From: Phoronis australis
Taxonomy: Eukaryota > Phoronida > Phoronidae
Assembly (NCBI GenBank): GCA_002633005.1
Contig: NMRA01000749.1
Span: 126,001 to 168,433 of the forward strand
Reading direction: 5' to 3'
DNA: 42,433 bases
Numbering within the stretch: position 1 is the stretch's first letter; each line of letters opens with the position of its first letter. Shown here piece by piece: positions 1 to 13,000 of the stretch. The translations under genes were made by a program, and so were the position numbers. Below the pieces are notes generated by a model, which did no database searches, was not told the DNA's origin, and saw only the letters and a list, made by a program, of their open reading frames with translations.

Positions 1-230
1 TCTGTATTACTACTTTGACTGGAACGGAGCGCGATGTTAAATTTTGATTTTTGCCTATCGTTCTTAATACCTAATCTTAAGTCAAATAAATGATGTGTGA
101 AAACCTGCGGTGTGTAACCACACGCTGTTGCAGTTACTGGTTAGCCTTCCCTGGAAACTTTTCATGCTGGGTCTACAGTCGTCTCTCAACTTCAACTGTT
201 GCTTTTATGCCATGACTTGGTGCATTTTAG
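1..230. other. Left edge, no gene recognised
   Basis: Non-coding by eye. It ends in a plausible 3' splice site at about 228-230 that leads into the first hAT-like exon. Upstream exons of the hAT-like gene, if any, lie outside the window. Confidence 0.4.
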
Positions 231-3114
231 AATCAAAACCCTGGTCAAACACGTGACCTCAGAGGACCACAGAAAGGCAAAGGAAGGCCTTGACATAGAC
301 CAGACAAAAATTATGGACAAGCCAAAGGCCAAGACGTACACAGAGGCGCAGATACAGGCTGTTACTGCTGGTAATCTGTCTGACTGAATGTTTAATGAAT
401 ATTGCTCAAGCTGATTTTCTAAAATCACTGATTATTTAGTCACATAATCACCTAGTTAGATTTAAAGTGAATGGAAGTAGGTGTTCAGTATAATCATTTC
501 TTCTATTATTTTAAATTTCAATTGTGTTTGAAAGCTCAGGCACTCATGCCGAGGTTATGACATTTAGAAAAATATTCAAGATGATACTTCCTGACTTAAT
601 GAAAAAAATAATAAAGTTGAAAAAATGACAATAAACCGTATAACAGGATTTTTGAGATTTCACCATGAAGTTTTTGTCATGTTAACTAATGTCACTGAGA
701 ACTACTTTCTTCTTCCTTTATAAGTAATCTATGTGTGACAAAAAGACCAAAACCTTTTAAATACTGATTTAAACACCCTGTTTGAATTGAAAGATAGTGT
801 TTTTGAAGTTATTACATCTATCCTTATTTTATGTCACAAACTCACAGGTATCTAGTGCTGTCAATTGATAGCTATGTTCATTTTCAATTTCCAGATGTTG
901 ACAAGTATCTGCTCTGTACTTGAAGAGGAACTAAAAACAGAATTAAAACAGTCCCCCTGTGTAGGAATCGGTTTGGATGAATCCACTGACAGATCATCAG
1001 AAAAACACTGCGTATTCATCATGAGGTATAACTATCTGCATTTTCCTATCAAACTTCCTATAGCTGTCATTTTTTATGGGCACTGTGTTACAGTTATAGT
1101 GTCATTTTCATATGATAACACAAAATAGGCCTACTAGGAATAATGTCTAACAGTTGGACACAGTGGAAACAACATACTTGAAAATGAAGCGTGTTCGAGA
1201 TGGCTCAGCCTAGTCTATTTATGACACCTTACTGACAGTGCTGCAGGAATTCCGTATTCCTATTCGCAAGGTCACAGCTATGGGTTCTGACGGTGCCAGC
1301 ATGATGGTTGATGCAGTTAATGGTGTGTCTGCTAAGCTGTGTAGCGACCAGCCCTTCTGCTTATGTGTCCATTGTGTTTGTCACAGGCTCCACCTGGCTG
1401 TCAGTCAGGCATGCAAGCACGACAGAAACATGAGCGTAAGTTGCATTTCATTTACTGAACAGGCTAAAAAGCTTTAAATTAATATTACTAAACAAGAAGC
1501 CAAAACAGTTCTATAGCCTAACTTGTGTTTCATTTTTTCAGGCATTGCAGAAGACAGTCGGCCTAATTTACAATTTCATACAGTCCTCAGAGGTTCGGCT
1601 CACAGCTTTTAAGGACATTGCAGCTCTACTGGACTGTGACACCCTGAAGTTCAAGCGGCTGTTTGACGTGCGTTGGCTCTCATTTGGGGACTGTTTAGAA
1701 GCTGTGGTGCGCAACTTCGAACCCATGATGGTGCTGTTGGCAAGAGCCAGACCAGGGCGACCCTGTTGCAGAGTCAATTTACTCAAAGTTCACTAAGTAC
1801 AAGTTTGTCGCATTGTTACACCTTTCTTGCGACATCTTGAACGTCATCAATAGGCTGTCTCGGCACCTGCAGTACAGGGACGTGTGTTTCAGCACACTGA
1901 AACGTTCAGTATGAATTTTCTTAGTGCAAATTGATAACAAATGATGACAGTACTTAACAAATTGGATTGTATTATTATGTTAGCATTCATTGCTTTTACA
2001 TATTGCTAATACTTATATTTATTGTACAGGTGAATGACTGCAGAGCAACATTGCTTGAGATGGTAACGCATGATGGTTATTCTCTGACAGAGTTTAAACA
2101 AGGGTTTGATCCTGCAGTGGGCCAATACCTTGGCAGCGACATCACAACCAACCAGCTGCGTGGAGACAATGATGACCAACTGGTGTCATTTGAGCGATGT
2201 TGTGTGCAAGTCATTCACGCTATAATCCAAAATCTAGATAGAAGATTTCCACGAGTAGATCTTTTAGATGCTATGCAGGTAAGTTCCTTGTTCGGCTTTT
2301 GTAAAACATCTAAAATTCTTTGACAGTCAGTATTAGGTTTTCATGATTTTTCTGAAAGGTTAACCATTCTACTTTTCATTTTTTTCACAGATTTTCGACA
2401 GACGGGCATACCCAAATAACCCAGACACGCTTTTCAGATGGGGGAATGAATACTTACGCACGTTGACAGACCACTATGGCGTTGCTAAGGATCAGCATCC
2501 AGCGTTGGTGGATAGTGAAGTAAGCTAGAAGTTACTGTTTTTCAATTATTAACCAGGTTTTTCAGTTATGGTCAGATAAGCAACATTCCATCTTGTGCTA
2601 AGTTTGACTTTGAATCATAGCTTATTTTTTTCACTACAGGCGTGCAGAGGTGAGTTTCTGACATTCAAGAGACTAGTTTTCCGGGCTGAGGAGCGAACTC
2701 GTCCCTGTGAGCTGCTGACGCATCTCTTCAGTGGAGTGAACGAGGACAACAAGACAGTGTACCCAGGTATGAATTAGGCTGCATGTTAAGCGAAATTAGA
2801 ATACATGTTAAGCAAAAAATACAAAGAAAAATATAATTAGCAGTGCAGTTACTCTCATCATGCTTTAATCATTTCACTTTTTTTTAGAGTTATACAAGCT
2901 GATGTGCCATGCACTGTGTGTCATGCTTGGTAATGCTGAAGCAGAGCAAGCTTTCAGTGTGCAGAATCGGGTGAAGACCATTGCCAGATGTGCTATGGCC
3001 ATTGAAACTCTGGATATGTTGGTGCGGGTGGCATATCAACGAGTTTCAGCCGAGAACTTTGATTTTAGGGCTGCTGCTCTGGATTACTTGGCCAGGCGCA
3101 ACAGAAGACTATGA
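231..3114 (+). pseudogene. hAT-family transposase gene, multi-exon, degenerate
   Basis: hAT-type DDE transposase or a gene derived from one (KIAA1586/ZNF862-like group). Likely pieces: 231-370 (finger-like remnant with VKHVTSEDHRKAK), 895-1025 (GIGLDESTD, first catalytic Asp), about 1154-1435 (GSDGAS, second Asp, then VHCVCHRLHLA), 1542-1908 (FDVRWLSFGDCLEAV), 2030-2278, 2391-2519, 2640-2766 and 2888-3114 (C-terminal dimerisation region, LGNAEAEQAFSVQNRVKT, then stop). The borders from 1542 onward are GT-AG and agree in phase. Damage: an in-frame TAG at 1211-1213 between GSA and SIYDTL; a frame change at about 1720-1759, after which DPVAESIYSKFTKYKF reads in another frame; the 370/895 join is out of phase; and the usual region between finger and LDESTD is missing. 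Family assignment is firm. Whether it was ever a domesticated host gene is not decidable here; an unrecognised acceptor could rescue the TAG but not the frameshift. Confidence 0.75.
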
Positions 3115-3313
3115 ATCTTGTTGTAAACTATTAGGAGTTTAGCTTGCCCCCATAACCAGGCATGCTTACTGGAAACCTGCAAATATGAAACGTATATTGC
3201 CTATTCAGCTTAGTCACCCAGCACAAAAACATGTTACAGTGTTGTCATATGTTTTAGTAGTTGGTGTGCAACAAAGCCTGCTGCCAAACAACTCTGGTGT
3301 CAAAGTGAACACT

Positions 3314-3458
3314 GTTCAGGTATAATAGCAAACTACTATGACAATCAGAGCAGTTTGCTATTGATGTGTGAACTATTCTGCTGTTCAAATTGAAAATATT
3401 CAGGTATAATTAGCAAATTACTCGGATAATCAGAGTAGCTTGCTGTTTGTATGTGAAC
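3314..3458. repeat. Two-copy direct repeat, about 60 bp
   Basis: Copies at 3314-3373 and 3398-3458 both run from TTCAGGTATAAT to TGTGAAC. Each holds a small internal inverted repeat (TAGCAAACT / AGTTTGCTA in copy 1). It lies in the 3' region of the hAT-like gene. Confidence 0.6.
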
Positions 3459-3540
3459 ATTTTATGATCTTTGTTCTCTAAAATTCCCTGGCTTTTGGAT
3501 AATTTTAAAATTAGTTTGGCTGGTTTAGAGTACCTAGACT

Positions 3541-3680
3541 CCTGAAAATATCAGCATGATGCAAGTCTCTGTAAATACTGTAAATATTGTCAAAGTATCT
3601 GTAAATATCCTGAAAAATACTTATTCAGCTTGGTGCAAGCCTGTATAAATATTGTAAATATTGTTAAAGTATCTATACTA
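3541..3680. repeat. Two-copy tandem repeat, about 68 bp
   Basis: Copies start at 3541 and 3609 with CCTGAAAAATA-like sequence and continue through GCAAG...GTAAATATTGT...AAAGTATCT. It lies just upstream of the poly(A) signal candidate at 3705. Confidence 0.6.
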
Positions 3681-3704
3681 TTCTAAACACTGTGTCTTGT
3701 TGTG

Positions 3705-3710
3705 AATAAA
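3705..3710 (+). terminator. Poly(A) signal candidate (AATAAA)
   Basis: AATAAA about 590 bp after the hAT-like stop codon. It is a plausible polyadenylation signal for that gene, given by position only. Confidence 0.4.
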
Positions 3711-3834
3711 GGTTTTGATTAACACATAGAACTTGAGTATTTTATTTGCTCACAGTAACATCCACCCCACTTGTCTGTAGTAACGCGAATCGCGGGGTTG
3801 ACTAGGGGTCGCGAAAAACGGTGTCACGCGCTAA

Positions 3835-3907
3835 TGGTCCAGGACGCCCTAAAAAATTGGAACTCCATTTTGGACACCCTAAGTTGGAAATCCTGGATGA
3901 AGGCCTG
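3835..3907 (-). repeat. Dispersed repeat, copy 1
   Basis: The reverse complement of this stretch (…CATCCAGGATTT…AGGGTGTCCAAAATGG…AGGGCGTCC…) matches 33946-34020 with moderate divergence. No terminal structure was resolved. Confidence 0.5.
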
Positions 3908-4031
3908 TTGCCGGGTTTAGCATACAGTAAAAGATCAACTTAGTCACTGTTGAAACTTGTTTGTGGACAATATATGAGTGAGAAACTCAATTTTAGCAAC
4001 ACTTCAAATACAAATTTTTTCTCAATAACAG

Positions 4032-7000
4032 TTTTGACTTGTCGTCTGAGTGCAAGCGATTGCGTGAAGGATTCAAGTGCAGCCTCAGTAAACGTCTGTC
4101 TGGGTTGATATCTATTGTGTCGACACCCAGTTGGAAGAAAGCTCCACTACAAGTGGTAAGTGTGCAGCCGGGGATTTTTTTTCCGAAAGTGGGACATGGT
4201 TGTCCTTCAAGAAGTCAAACTTAGACCAATGCAAAGCGTTGGCCGATGAAAGTATGAACACTCAAGACCTCACAAAACTTGGTCAGCTTCGTCAATGATT
4301 TATTAAAGTTGCTATAAACAATGCTGTGGTGTTAAAAACATCACTTTTCTTCAAAGTTTTATTAGCTCTTCCAAGCAATGTCATCGCATTTCTATCCTTT
4401 GTTTAAATTTAATTTCAATAAAATGTCTGGAATTCCCCTGACAGCCATTGAGGCTATGTGAATGAAACTAACTGCCATTATGAGTGACATTGTGGGCCCA
4501 GTCTGGCCTAACAACGGCCTTTCAGTTATTTTTGAGTAAAAACAAAAAAGTCCATTTTGGGACTGTGGCAAACAATTTTTTTTGCTCAAGATCGGAGGTT
4601 ATACAAAATTTTAGAATTAAGCACTATTGGCCACCCAAATTCAAGAATTGCGAGAAAGACAAATTTTGGATTGTCATGGTTATTTTCAGCAGTTTTATCT
4701 CACATTTTAACGGTACAAAATTCAGCATCTAATATTTGAGAAATATGATGAATGTCAGAATTACCCATAGCCTTCATCTTTAGAATCAAGAAAATTCAAA
4801 TTTTGGCTTGAATTTCAGTGTCTGAAATTTCAGAGACACTGTCCAAACTGGAGAACATTTACCGTAATCCAAAAGTGGGTTTTTGATTGAAGGTGTAGGT
4901 TTATTGCTCCTTGAGTCCCCATACCATTGTTTGGTCCAATCTGAGCCAGACTGTCTCATAATACATAAAGATCAGGGCCTGTTGTAAGAAACTGACTTAA
5001 GTTCATTTTTGACTTAACTTTAAGATTTGTCTTAACTTCCAAACTTTGAAACTTCCACATTTGGTAAGTTAGCCAAAATTAAAACAAAACTTATGTGAAA
5101 CACTGAAGTCAAACTTAAGATCTCTTTCTTGAATTGGCTTTGAGACAAATTTAACTTTTATTTTGAAATTTACTAAAATTTAAGATTTGTCTTAGCTAAG
5201 TCACTTTTGTTGGAACAGGCCCCATTTTTGGCAATTATTTTTGTCCAAAATTTGTGAGATTTGTGTCTTTTATTTCCCCAAATTTCTCAACATAAATAGC
5301 TTTTCAGGAAGTTTTACTAACTCATTGCTTTTAGCACGCTTTGTATGGTACAGCTGTCATCAATTGACATTTTATAAATTTTTCAGCATTTTGTTGTGAT
5401 GTAAGCCTCCGAAAATAGGGAAAATGTCAATTTTAGAAAATTGTATTTGTCCCAAATTGATAAATAACGTAGAAAATAAATCTGAAACTAAATAAGGCGA
5501 TCCAGATCCTCCCAAGGATACTATTGTTTCATGAAATGTAGAATATAAATCAGTAAATAAAACAACAAGAATGGATCAACTGAAATTTGAAATTTTCGGA
5601 TGTAATAACTTTCTTTGTCAACAAAAACAGAAATAAAGTAAAATCAAACACTATATGACAATTGACATATAAGATATGGTGTAATGAATATGATACATTT
5701 TTGCGTAAAAAAATTCAATGACATATTTTAAGAAGTTTTTATGTTCAATCCATGAGGTTCTATTGTATTCAGCTTGTCTATCCAATATTGTTCTCTTTTG
5801 AGTCTGTGAGGGGTACTGGGGTGTTGGAGTTTTTCTATTATTTGTACAGAAAGATCTTGAATATTATGGTTTTTGGAATTGAAATGATTACCTATAGTAT
5901 CAGAAATGTTTTTATGTATTATGTTAAATCTATGATTACGAAACCGAGTTTGTAGATTATGTTGAGTTTGTCCTACGTATTGGATAGAACATTTTTTACA
6001 AGTTATAAGGTAAATAATATTGTTGGTGGTGCAATCAGAATAATGTTTTATTTCAAAGTTTTCATTGGTTTGGGAAGACTGGAAAAAAGTGCTATCGTTG
6101 ATGAAGTTACACATTTTACACCTAGTTTTGTTACATTGTGTGTTGCCAATAGGTTTGTCAGTTTGGTGTATATTGTCGATATTAGCTTTAACTAAATAAT
6201 TTTTTAGATTTTTACATTTTCTCCAAGAAATTATAGGGGGATGAGGAAATAGGTTTTTCATTTGAGGGGAAATATGCAGTGTAGAAAGATGTTTTTTGAA
6301 GACGTGGCTAATTCCGTTTAAACATGGATTGAACATAGTTATGAAAGGTATTCTATTAGTAGTATTGCCTTTAGTTTTAGTTCTTAAAGATTCATTTCGA
6401 GTAATTGAGCGGACTTTGTCAAACTGTTTGTGTATAAGATGTAAGGGGAAATGACGTTGAATTAGATAGTACTTGAGTTCTTTTAAACGGTTATTAAAGG
6501 AAGTTTCTTCTGAACAAATGCGTCGAATTCTTAGGGCAAGGCTATATGGAAGGCTTTTCTTGCAATGAAAGGGATGACACGAGTGATATGACAGATACTG
6601 GTGTTTGTCAGTTTCTTTACAGAATAAGTCAGTTTCTAGTTTATCATTATTAAGAGTGATAGTTACATCTAAAAATGAGACTTTATTTTGAGAAATGTCA
6701 TGAGTGAACTTTATAGTAGGGTGAAATTTGTTAATATTTTCTAAAAATACATCTAATTTTTGTGGACCATGGGTCCATATCATAAAAATGTCATCAATGT
6801 ATCTTAGCCAGAGAAGGGGTTTTTCAGAGCAGGATTTGATGAAGCTGTTTTCAAGATTTCCCATAAAAAGGTTGGCAAAAGTAGGAGCAACCCTAGTTCC
6901 CATAGCTGTGCCTAATATTTGGAGATAGTGATTATTATTAAAGGTAAAATGATTCATGGTAAGTACATGTTCAAGAAGAGGGCGAATAAAAGATGTAGGT

Positions 7001-10000
7001 ACATTAGGATTATTACGTTGACTAAGAAACTTGGTACAGGCTTCTATGCCTTCATGTTGAGGAATATTAGTGTATAAACTTTTAACATCAAGAGTTACGA
7101 GAAGGGCATTTTTAGGTAAATCACTGATGTTTTTAATTATATTAATAAAATGATTCATATCTTTAACATATGAAGGAAGGGTGGGGACAAATTGCTGAAG
7201 ATGGTAGTCAGCAAACTGAGAAATTTTTTCTGTAGGACAGTTGTTGCTGGCTATAATTGGGCGTCCAGGATTACCTTCTTTGTGGATTTTTGGAAGGAGA
7301 TAAAAGCGACTAGGTTGAGCATCATTAGGAATGAGGTAGTTTTTGGTGTCTTTGTCAATGTGACCTAAATGGAAAGCATTTAAAATAGTTTTAGTTATGA
7401 GACTGATATGTTTTGTGTTGGGGTTATTATCTAAAAGTTTGTAGTATGCTGTGTCATTAAGTTGTCGGAGAGCCTCGTCAATATATTTCTGCTTGCCCAT
7501 TATAACAACTGCTGATCCTTTATCCCAAATTGAAGAATTTTTTGTACAAGTCGCATTTGTACTCATTTCAGAAAGAGGAGCTGGTTGCCAACTGTAAAGT
7601 GTGTCAGACTAAGTTTGGCAGCCTGCTTCAGAAGCGATACCATTGTAACGTGTGTGGTCTCGCCGTCTGCTCCAACAGAACGTGTTCAACTAAAGACCTC
7701 ATTGTCTATGTGCCAAATGCAGGTGGTGGTGAGGAGTTAGAGCCACAGTTAGCCATCATTAAAATTATCGGTGTGAGTGCTTCTTGAACTTGATTTTAAA
7801 TTCTCAGAAAGATTTTACAAAACATGAAACTAGTCTTAACTATGAAAACAGAAATGAACTTGTTTTTTTTCTGTAGTTTAACGTGTCAACTGCTTTATGT
7901 GGAGAGCCAGCCTGAAGCTTGGAAACTGTTTTCATTGTATTTTCAATTAAAGAACATATTTGTGTATGAATGTCCAGGGTATAGAAATTGAAAATCTCAA
8001 AAATCTCCAGGTGGGTGTTAACCTTTTTGTGGATTTTTGAAAGCAAAGTTTTTAAAATGTCAGGTGGATGTTTACTACAATTTTGGGAGTTACATTTATG
8101 TATACTAAGCCACTTCATATGCAAGAATTAAATACGGGACAAAATGTAGCCAGTGGGCAGCTTGGGAGGAAAAGCAAGTGAATTCTGTGAGTTTTGGGAG
8201 CTAAAGTGAGTATGAAGTTATAATCATGTGGTACTTAAAAGAACCAAAAACTTTGATTGTAAAAATTAAGGTTGGCCTTAAAAAATAAAAATAAATTGAG
8301 TGGCGGGCGTTTAGATGAGTGTGTGTGTGTGTGTTAATGCAGACTAGTATGGTATTACTACTTTTGTAAAAAGATTGCTGTACCACTAGCAAGCTGCGAC
8401 CACCTTGAATACCTGTAGTTTTTATTACAGAGTCCAACTGTGGAGCCTGACCTGTGTGAATATTTGAGGGTCTGCGTTAATTGTCACCGTCAAATGGAAG
8501 CTCGACAAGTGGATGAGTATAAAGCATCGACTCAAATGGATGATGTCACGCCGACATGGCAGAAATACATCGATGTCAGTTTGAAAATGCAAAAGACACA
8601 GACCAAAATTGGCGAACAACTTCCGAAAGTAAGTGGTAAAGATGTTAAGCTTCTTCCTTTGTCTTATCTAAATAGCCTCTGACCCATGTACACAACAATT
8701 ACAAGACCACATGTTTATTTTTTCTTGTATTCTATTAACAGCTAAGGAGTACTTTTGCTCAATTTTAACTTCATTTTGGCATCTTCCTTGAGTTGTGTAA
8801 TTCTACTAGGCAGCGTACTGTTTTGAAAGATTTCCTGGAGGTTATATATGACCTTACCAACAAGTCTGTGTTTTCAACCATTAATATTTACAAAGTCATA
8901 GATTTTAACTCGGTAAAGATATATTCTCTGAAAGAAGAAACTCTGCAGAATTTGATTTTAGAGTGTCTGCCAATCTGCCGTTAATTTGGTCATGTGACCA
9001 TGTCTTTTAGTAAAATTTAGCAAAAAGTAAGGTACGATGGTAGTGAAGCAACGGTATCAGGTGACGTCACCAAATTCCATTTTGGTGCAAATGTCCTTCA
9101 CCTTGTACAGAAGTCAACTTGAAGTTGTGCACAATCTCCAAGTTAATATGATATTGCTGCTTTAAATATGGTCTTTGGTAGTAATTACAACACGATGGTA
9201 TGTTCATTTCTACAGTATCAAGCTTTAATAGACAGTATGGCGATCAAGGCTGGGGCTCCTCGCTCTAACCCAAACAATAAGAGCAACATCCAAACCCTGG
9301 CAAAGGCAGTGGTAAGTAGGCCTAATGTAACAGTTAGTCACAAATATTTGCAATAGGTGGCAGTTGGTATGGTAAGGTGTGATGTTTATGAAGTTTCATA
9401 CCACAGCATTTTAAAAAGTCACTTGAGCACACCAGAATTGAAAGCACGGTTCCACTGCAAAATGCATTTTGGTGGAGTATGACAAAGAAATTACCACAGA
9501 AAAATAATAAAAGGAGTGAAAATGAACTTCAAAATGCATTGAATTGTTTTGTAAATTAGTTAATCATTTGCAGGAAAGCTGCTCGAGGCATGCACTATAG
9601 TCACACAAAAACTTAAATGAGATGACGGGTTACCAAGTTATGTGCGATGTCACAGAATGTTTACCAATCAACAGCTTTCCCACAAAGCATTTGAAAAAAG
9701 AAATCGACTGATAATTATTAAATGTGTACTGTCGTTGAGATCATCGGAATTACATGCAGGACATAATAGCTGTTTGAATAAAGGTTATTTTAAGGAAGTT
9801 ACTTTTAAATTCATTTTCCTCCCTTTTGAAGTGATGGGCAAGTGAAGGTGTCTTTGAAATCCTAGTGTGATTAAGATTTATTCCTGACTGTTTGCTAATT
9901 AATTGCTTAATTTCCAGAGTGACTTGTCCGACCATTTCACTCAGTTTGTTGTGACATTGGATCAGTTGAAAAAGGCCAAGCCTGCCACCAGGTGTCAGCA

Positions 10001-13000
10001 GGTGATTGTGAAGAACATGATCAGAGTAAGATATTTTAATTTCAATTTGTCTAGGTTTTCTGGTTTCATGTCATCTGATAATAAAAGCAAATATTGAGTG
10101 AGTAGTTGTCAGTCTAAAGTCGAATACATCGCAGGACAGGTGTTTAATTTCGTTGAAGTAATGGATGGCGAGAGTTGTGAAGGAAATCAGTAGATTTCTG
10201 AAATAATGGTCATGTGAAAAAGTAGTAGACACTTTTTAGAAGTTGCAATTTTGCTGATTTGATCAGAAGAGGTTTTGTCGTTTTTTAAACTGTCTAGCTA
10301 TTTTTGAAAGCAAAATTGTCCATAAATGTTAATGTTGTGTCTTTTGGAGATTATAGATGGCTACATCATGTGATTAGTTAACATGTTTTATTCAGAGGAA
10401 GCAACGTTGATGGTCTTCATCAATTTCCGCCGTGGTTTCTTCAGTTCTGTTTTTCTGTTGTTGTTTCAATACCAGATCATAGTTTGAAATAATTATTTGT
10501 CACTGCCAATATTCTAATGAATATGGACCACCCAGGGCTATTGTTGCGACTGATTTATTGATTGTTTTGGCGTGGATGTTTTTTTTTTCAAATCAGCTAC
10601 TCAGTGATTATCTGATGTATGCTTACAAAATTTTATATTTGGTGTGCAAAATCATATTACATATTTTGTTTCGTTTCACCTGGGCAGGTTTGTTGCTGAG
10701 GTACCATGGATTTATATTTTATATATTATCAATAATAAAAGTGTGAAATTCATTTGTTTTTGCTACTTATTGGCCTGCAAAGCATTGGTCTTTGCAACAC
10801 ATTTATCCTTGCAACAGACTAGTCTTGCAACGTAACGCTGTTTGCAACACAATGGTCTGTAACTAATTGTTCGGTCTTGCAAAACATGGATCATTACAAC
10901 ACATTAATCCTTGCAACTTATTGCTCTTTGCAACATGCTTGTCTTTAACTCATAGTTTTTGCAAAACATTGGTCTTTGCAACACGTTAGTTCTTGCAACT
11001 TGTTCATCTTTGCAACACATTTGGTATTTGCAACACATCGATCTTTGCAACACATTGGTGCTTGCAACTCATTCATCTTTGCAACTCATTGGTCATGGCA
11101 ACTCCTGTTTCAGGCATACTGCGACTATTATCTGGAGACCCAATTTACATTCCGAGAGTTGAAGTGTAGACTTGAAGAAGTGACACCTATGGAGATACTA
11201 GAATGTATTCAGGGCATTGTGGATAAAAATGTGAGTCAAAGGCTACTTGGGATTCCCTTAACTGTGGTCCAAAGGTTTGGAAGTAGCTTTCATCATCCCG
11301 CATGCCAAATTGGAGATAATCTCAGAAGATTATTTTGTCCCTCAAAGTGACCGTAAAAAAGCCTATTTTGTGGGATCGTATTCGACCGCTTTTTGCTCTC
11401 TCGTGTATTGTTTGGAAATGACATTTTAAGTATTTCTATATGACTTTGTTTTCAAAGCATGACTTTTCCTAATGGTATGAGGGTTTTGCGTACAATACAC
11501 TTTATGATTATTACCAAACTATAACTAGTGGTGTGACTGTAAGACTTCTAGTTTTAATATCTCTAAAGGCATCTGCTAAGTAGTAGATGTCTTGCGCAGC
11601 GCTCATACTCTTCGTGATGCTTGCTGTCAATCTTTCAGGCCATCAACAGTGCTTATGTGTCTGTTAAACAGCTGGCTTTGGAAACGCTGATGTACTGTGA
11701 CAGGCATCAGCTTGAGGCGGATATTCCACAGCTAATTGCTTGCGCAGAGGAGGTAGACGTAACATTTTTGTAACAAATCGGTGTCAAGTGTAGCCCGATT
11801 GTGAATCTGACAGGAATGTTAATTAAAGTTAAATGTTTTGCGAAGCATGTATGGCGCAGTTTTGTACGATTTTTCAAACATTAATGCAAAACAAACATTC
11901 ATTTGGCAGTTATAGTGTTGAAGAACATTCGTCATTTAAAAACACTTCCTTTCAGTTTCTTATGTGCGTTTACAATGATAATGCATAAGGTCTGATAACC
12001 TATTCAAGCTCTACTACTGCAGGTGATTCATAAGGTTTGACAATCTATCCAGGTCAGGGCTTGGAATTTTCCGCGGAAACGCGGATTTCCGCTTTTTTGA
12101 AATGTGCTTTCCGCTTTTTTTATAATATTTCCGCGTAAAAAAATCGGATTTGATATGAAATTTCCGCGGCAAATTCCTTTCTTACCGCAGCGTTGCAGAC
12201 GACGTTCACCTCGGAAAGCGGAAGTCTTTATGTTTCGGAGGAACGTAAATTGTCAACATTGCCGGGGCATCTGGGTAAAGCATCTGGGTAAAGCGTGGTC
12301 TGATTTTCAATGGCGGCTCGTGTTATTGTTAAGCGCGGCGACAAATACTACCGCTCTGCAGCCAAATTTGTGTGGGTTGGGAGTGGACGGGCGAGCGAAA
12401 AGGACGCAGACGCATGCTACTGATGGTGTGATGGTGGTAACGTTTTTTNACTTGAAGAAGTGACACCTATGGAGATACTAGAATGTATTCAGGGCATTGT
12501 GGATAAAAATGTGAGTCAAAGGTTACTTAGGATTTCCTTAACTGTGGTCCAAAGGTTTGGAAGTAGTAGCTTTCATCATCCCGCATGCCAAATTGGAGAA
12601 AATATCGGAAGATTATTTTGTCCCTCAAAGTGACCATAAAAAAGCCTATTTTGTGGGATCGTAATCGACTGCTTTTTGCTCTCTCGTGTATTGTTTGGAA
12701 GTGACATTTTAAGTATTTCTATATGACTTTGTTTGTTTTCAAGGCATGACTTTTCCTAATGGCATGAGGTGTTGCATACAATACATTTTACTGTTATTAC
12801 CAGACTATAACTAGTGGTGTGACCGTAAGACTTCTAGTTTTAATATCTCTAAAGGCATCTGCTAAGTAGTATATGTCTTGTGCAGCGCTCATACACTTTG
12901 TGATGCTTGCTGTCAATCTTTCAGGCCATCAACAGTGCTTATGTGTCTGTTAAACAGCTGGCTTTGGAAACACTGATGTACTGTGACAGGCATCAGCTTG

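Noticed and set aside
5465-5727. Hammerhead ribozyme in the Penelope tail
   Set aside because: Hammerheads are known in some Penelope-like elements, but I found no CTGATGA plus GAAA core on the element strand in this tail or in the copy at 13091-13212.
5752-6195. Plus-strand frames of 60-80 codons inside the Penelope element
   Set aside because: They are antisense shadows of the RT/GIY-YIG frame.
8793-8984. Extra exon in a FYVE-gene intron
   Set aside because: 63-codon frame without suitable flanking AG/GT, and adjacent exons already join in phase without it.
10959-11350. Open frames through the minisatellite giving Leu/Cys/Asn-rich peptides
   Set aside because: The frames arise from the 17-bp repeat; only the part after the acceptor at 11113 is exon.
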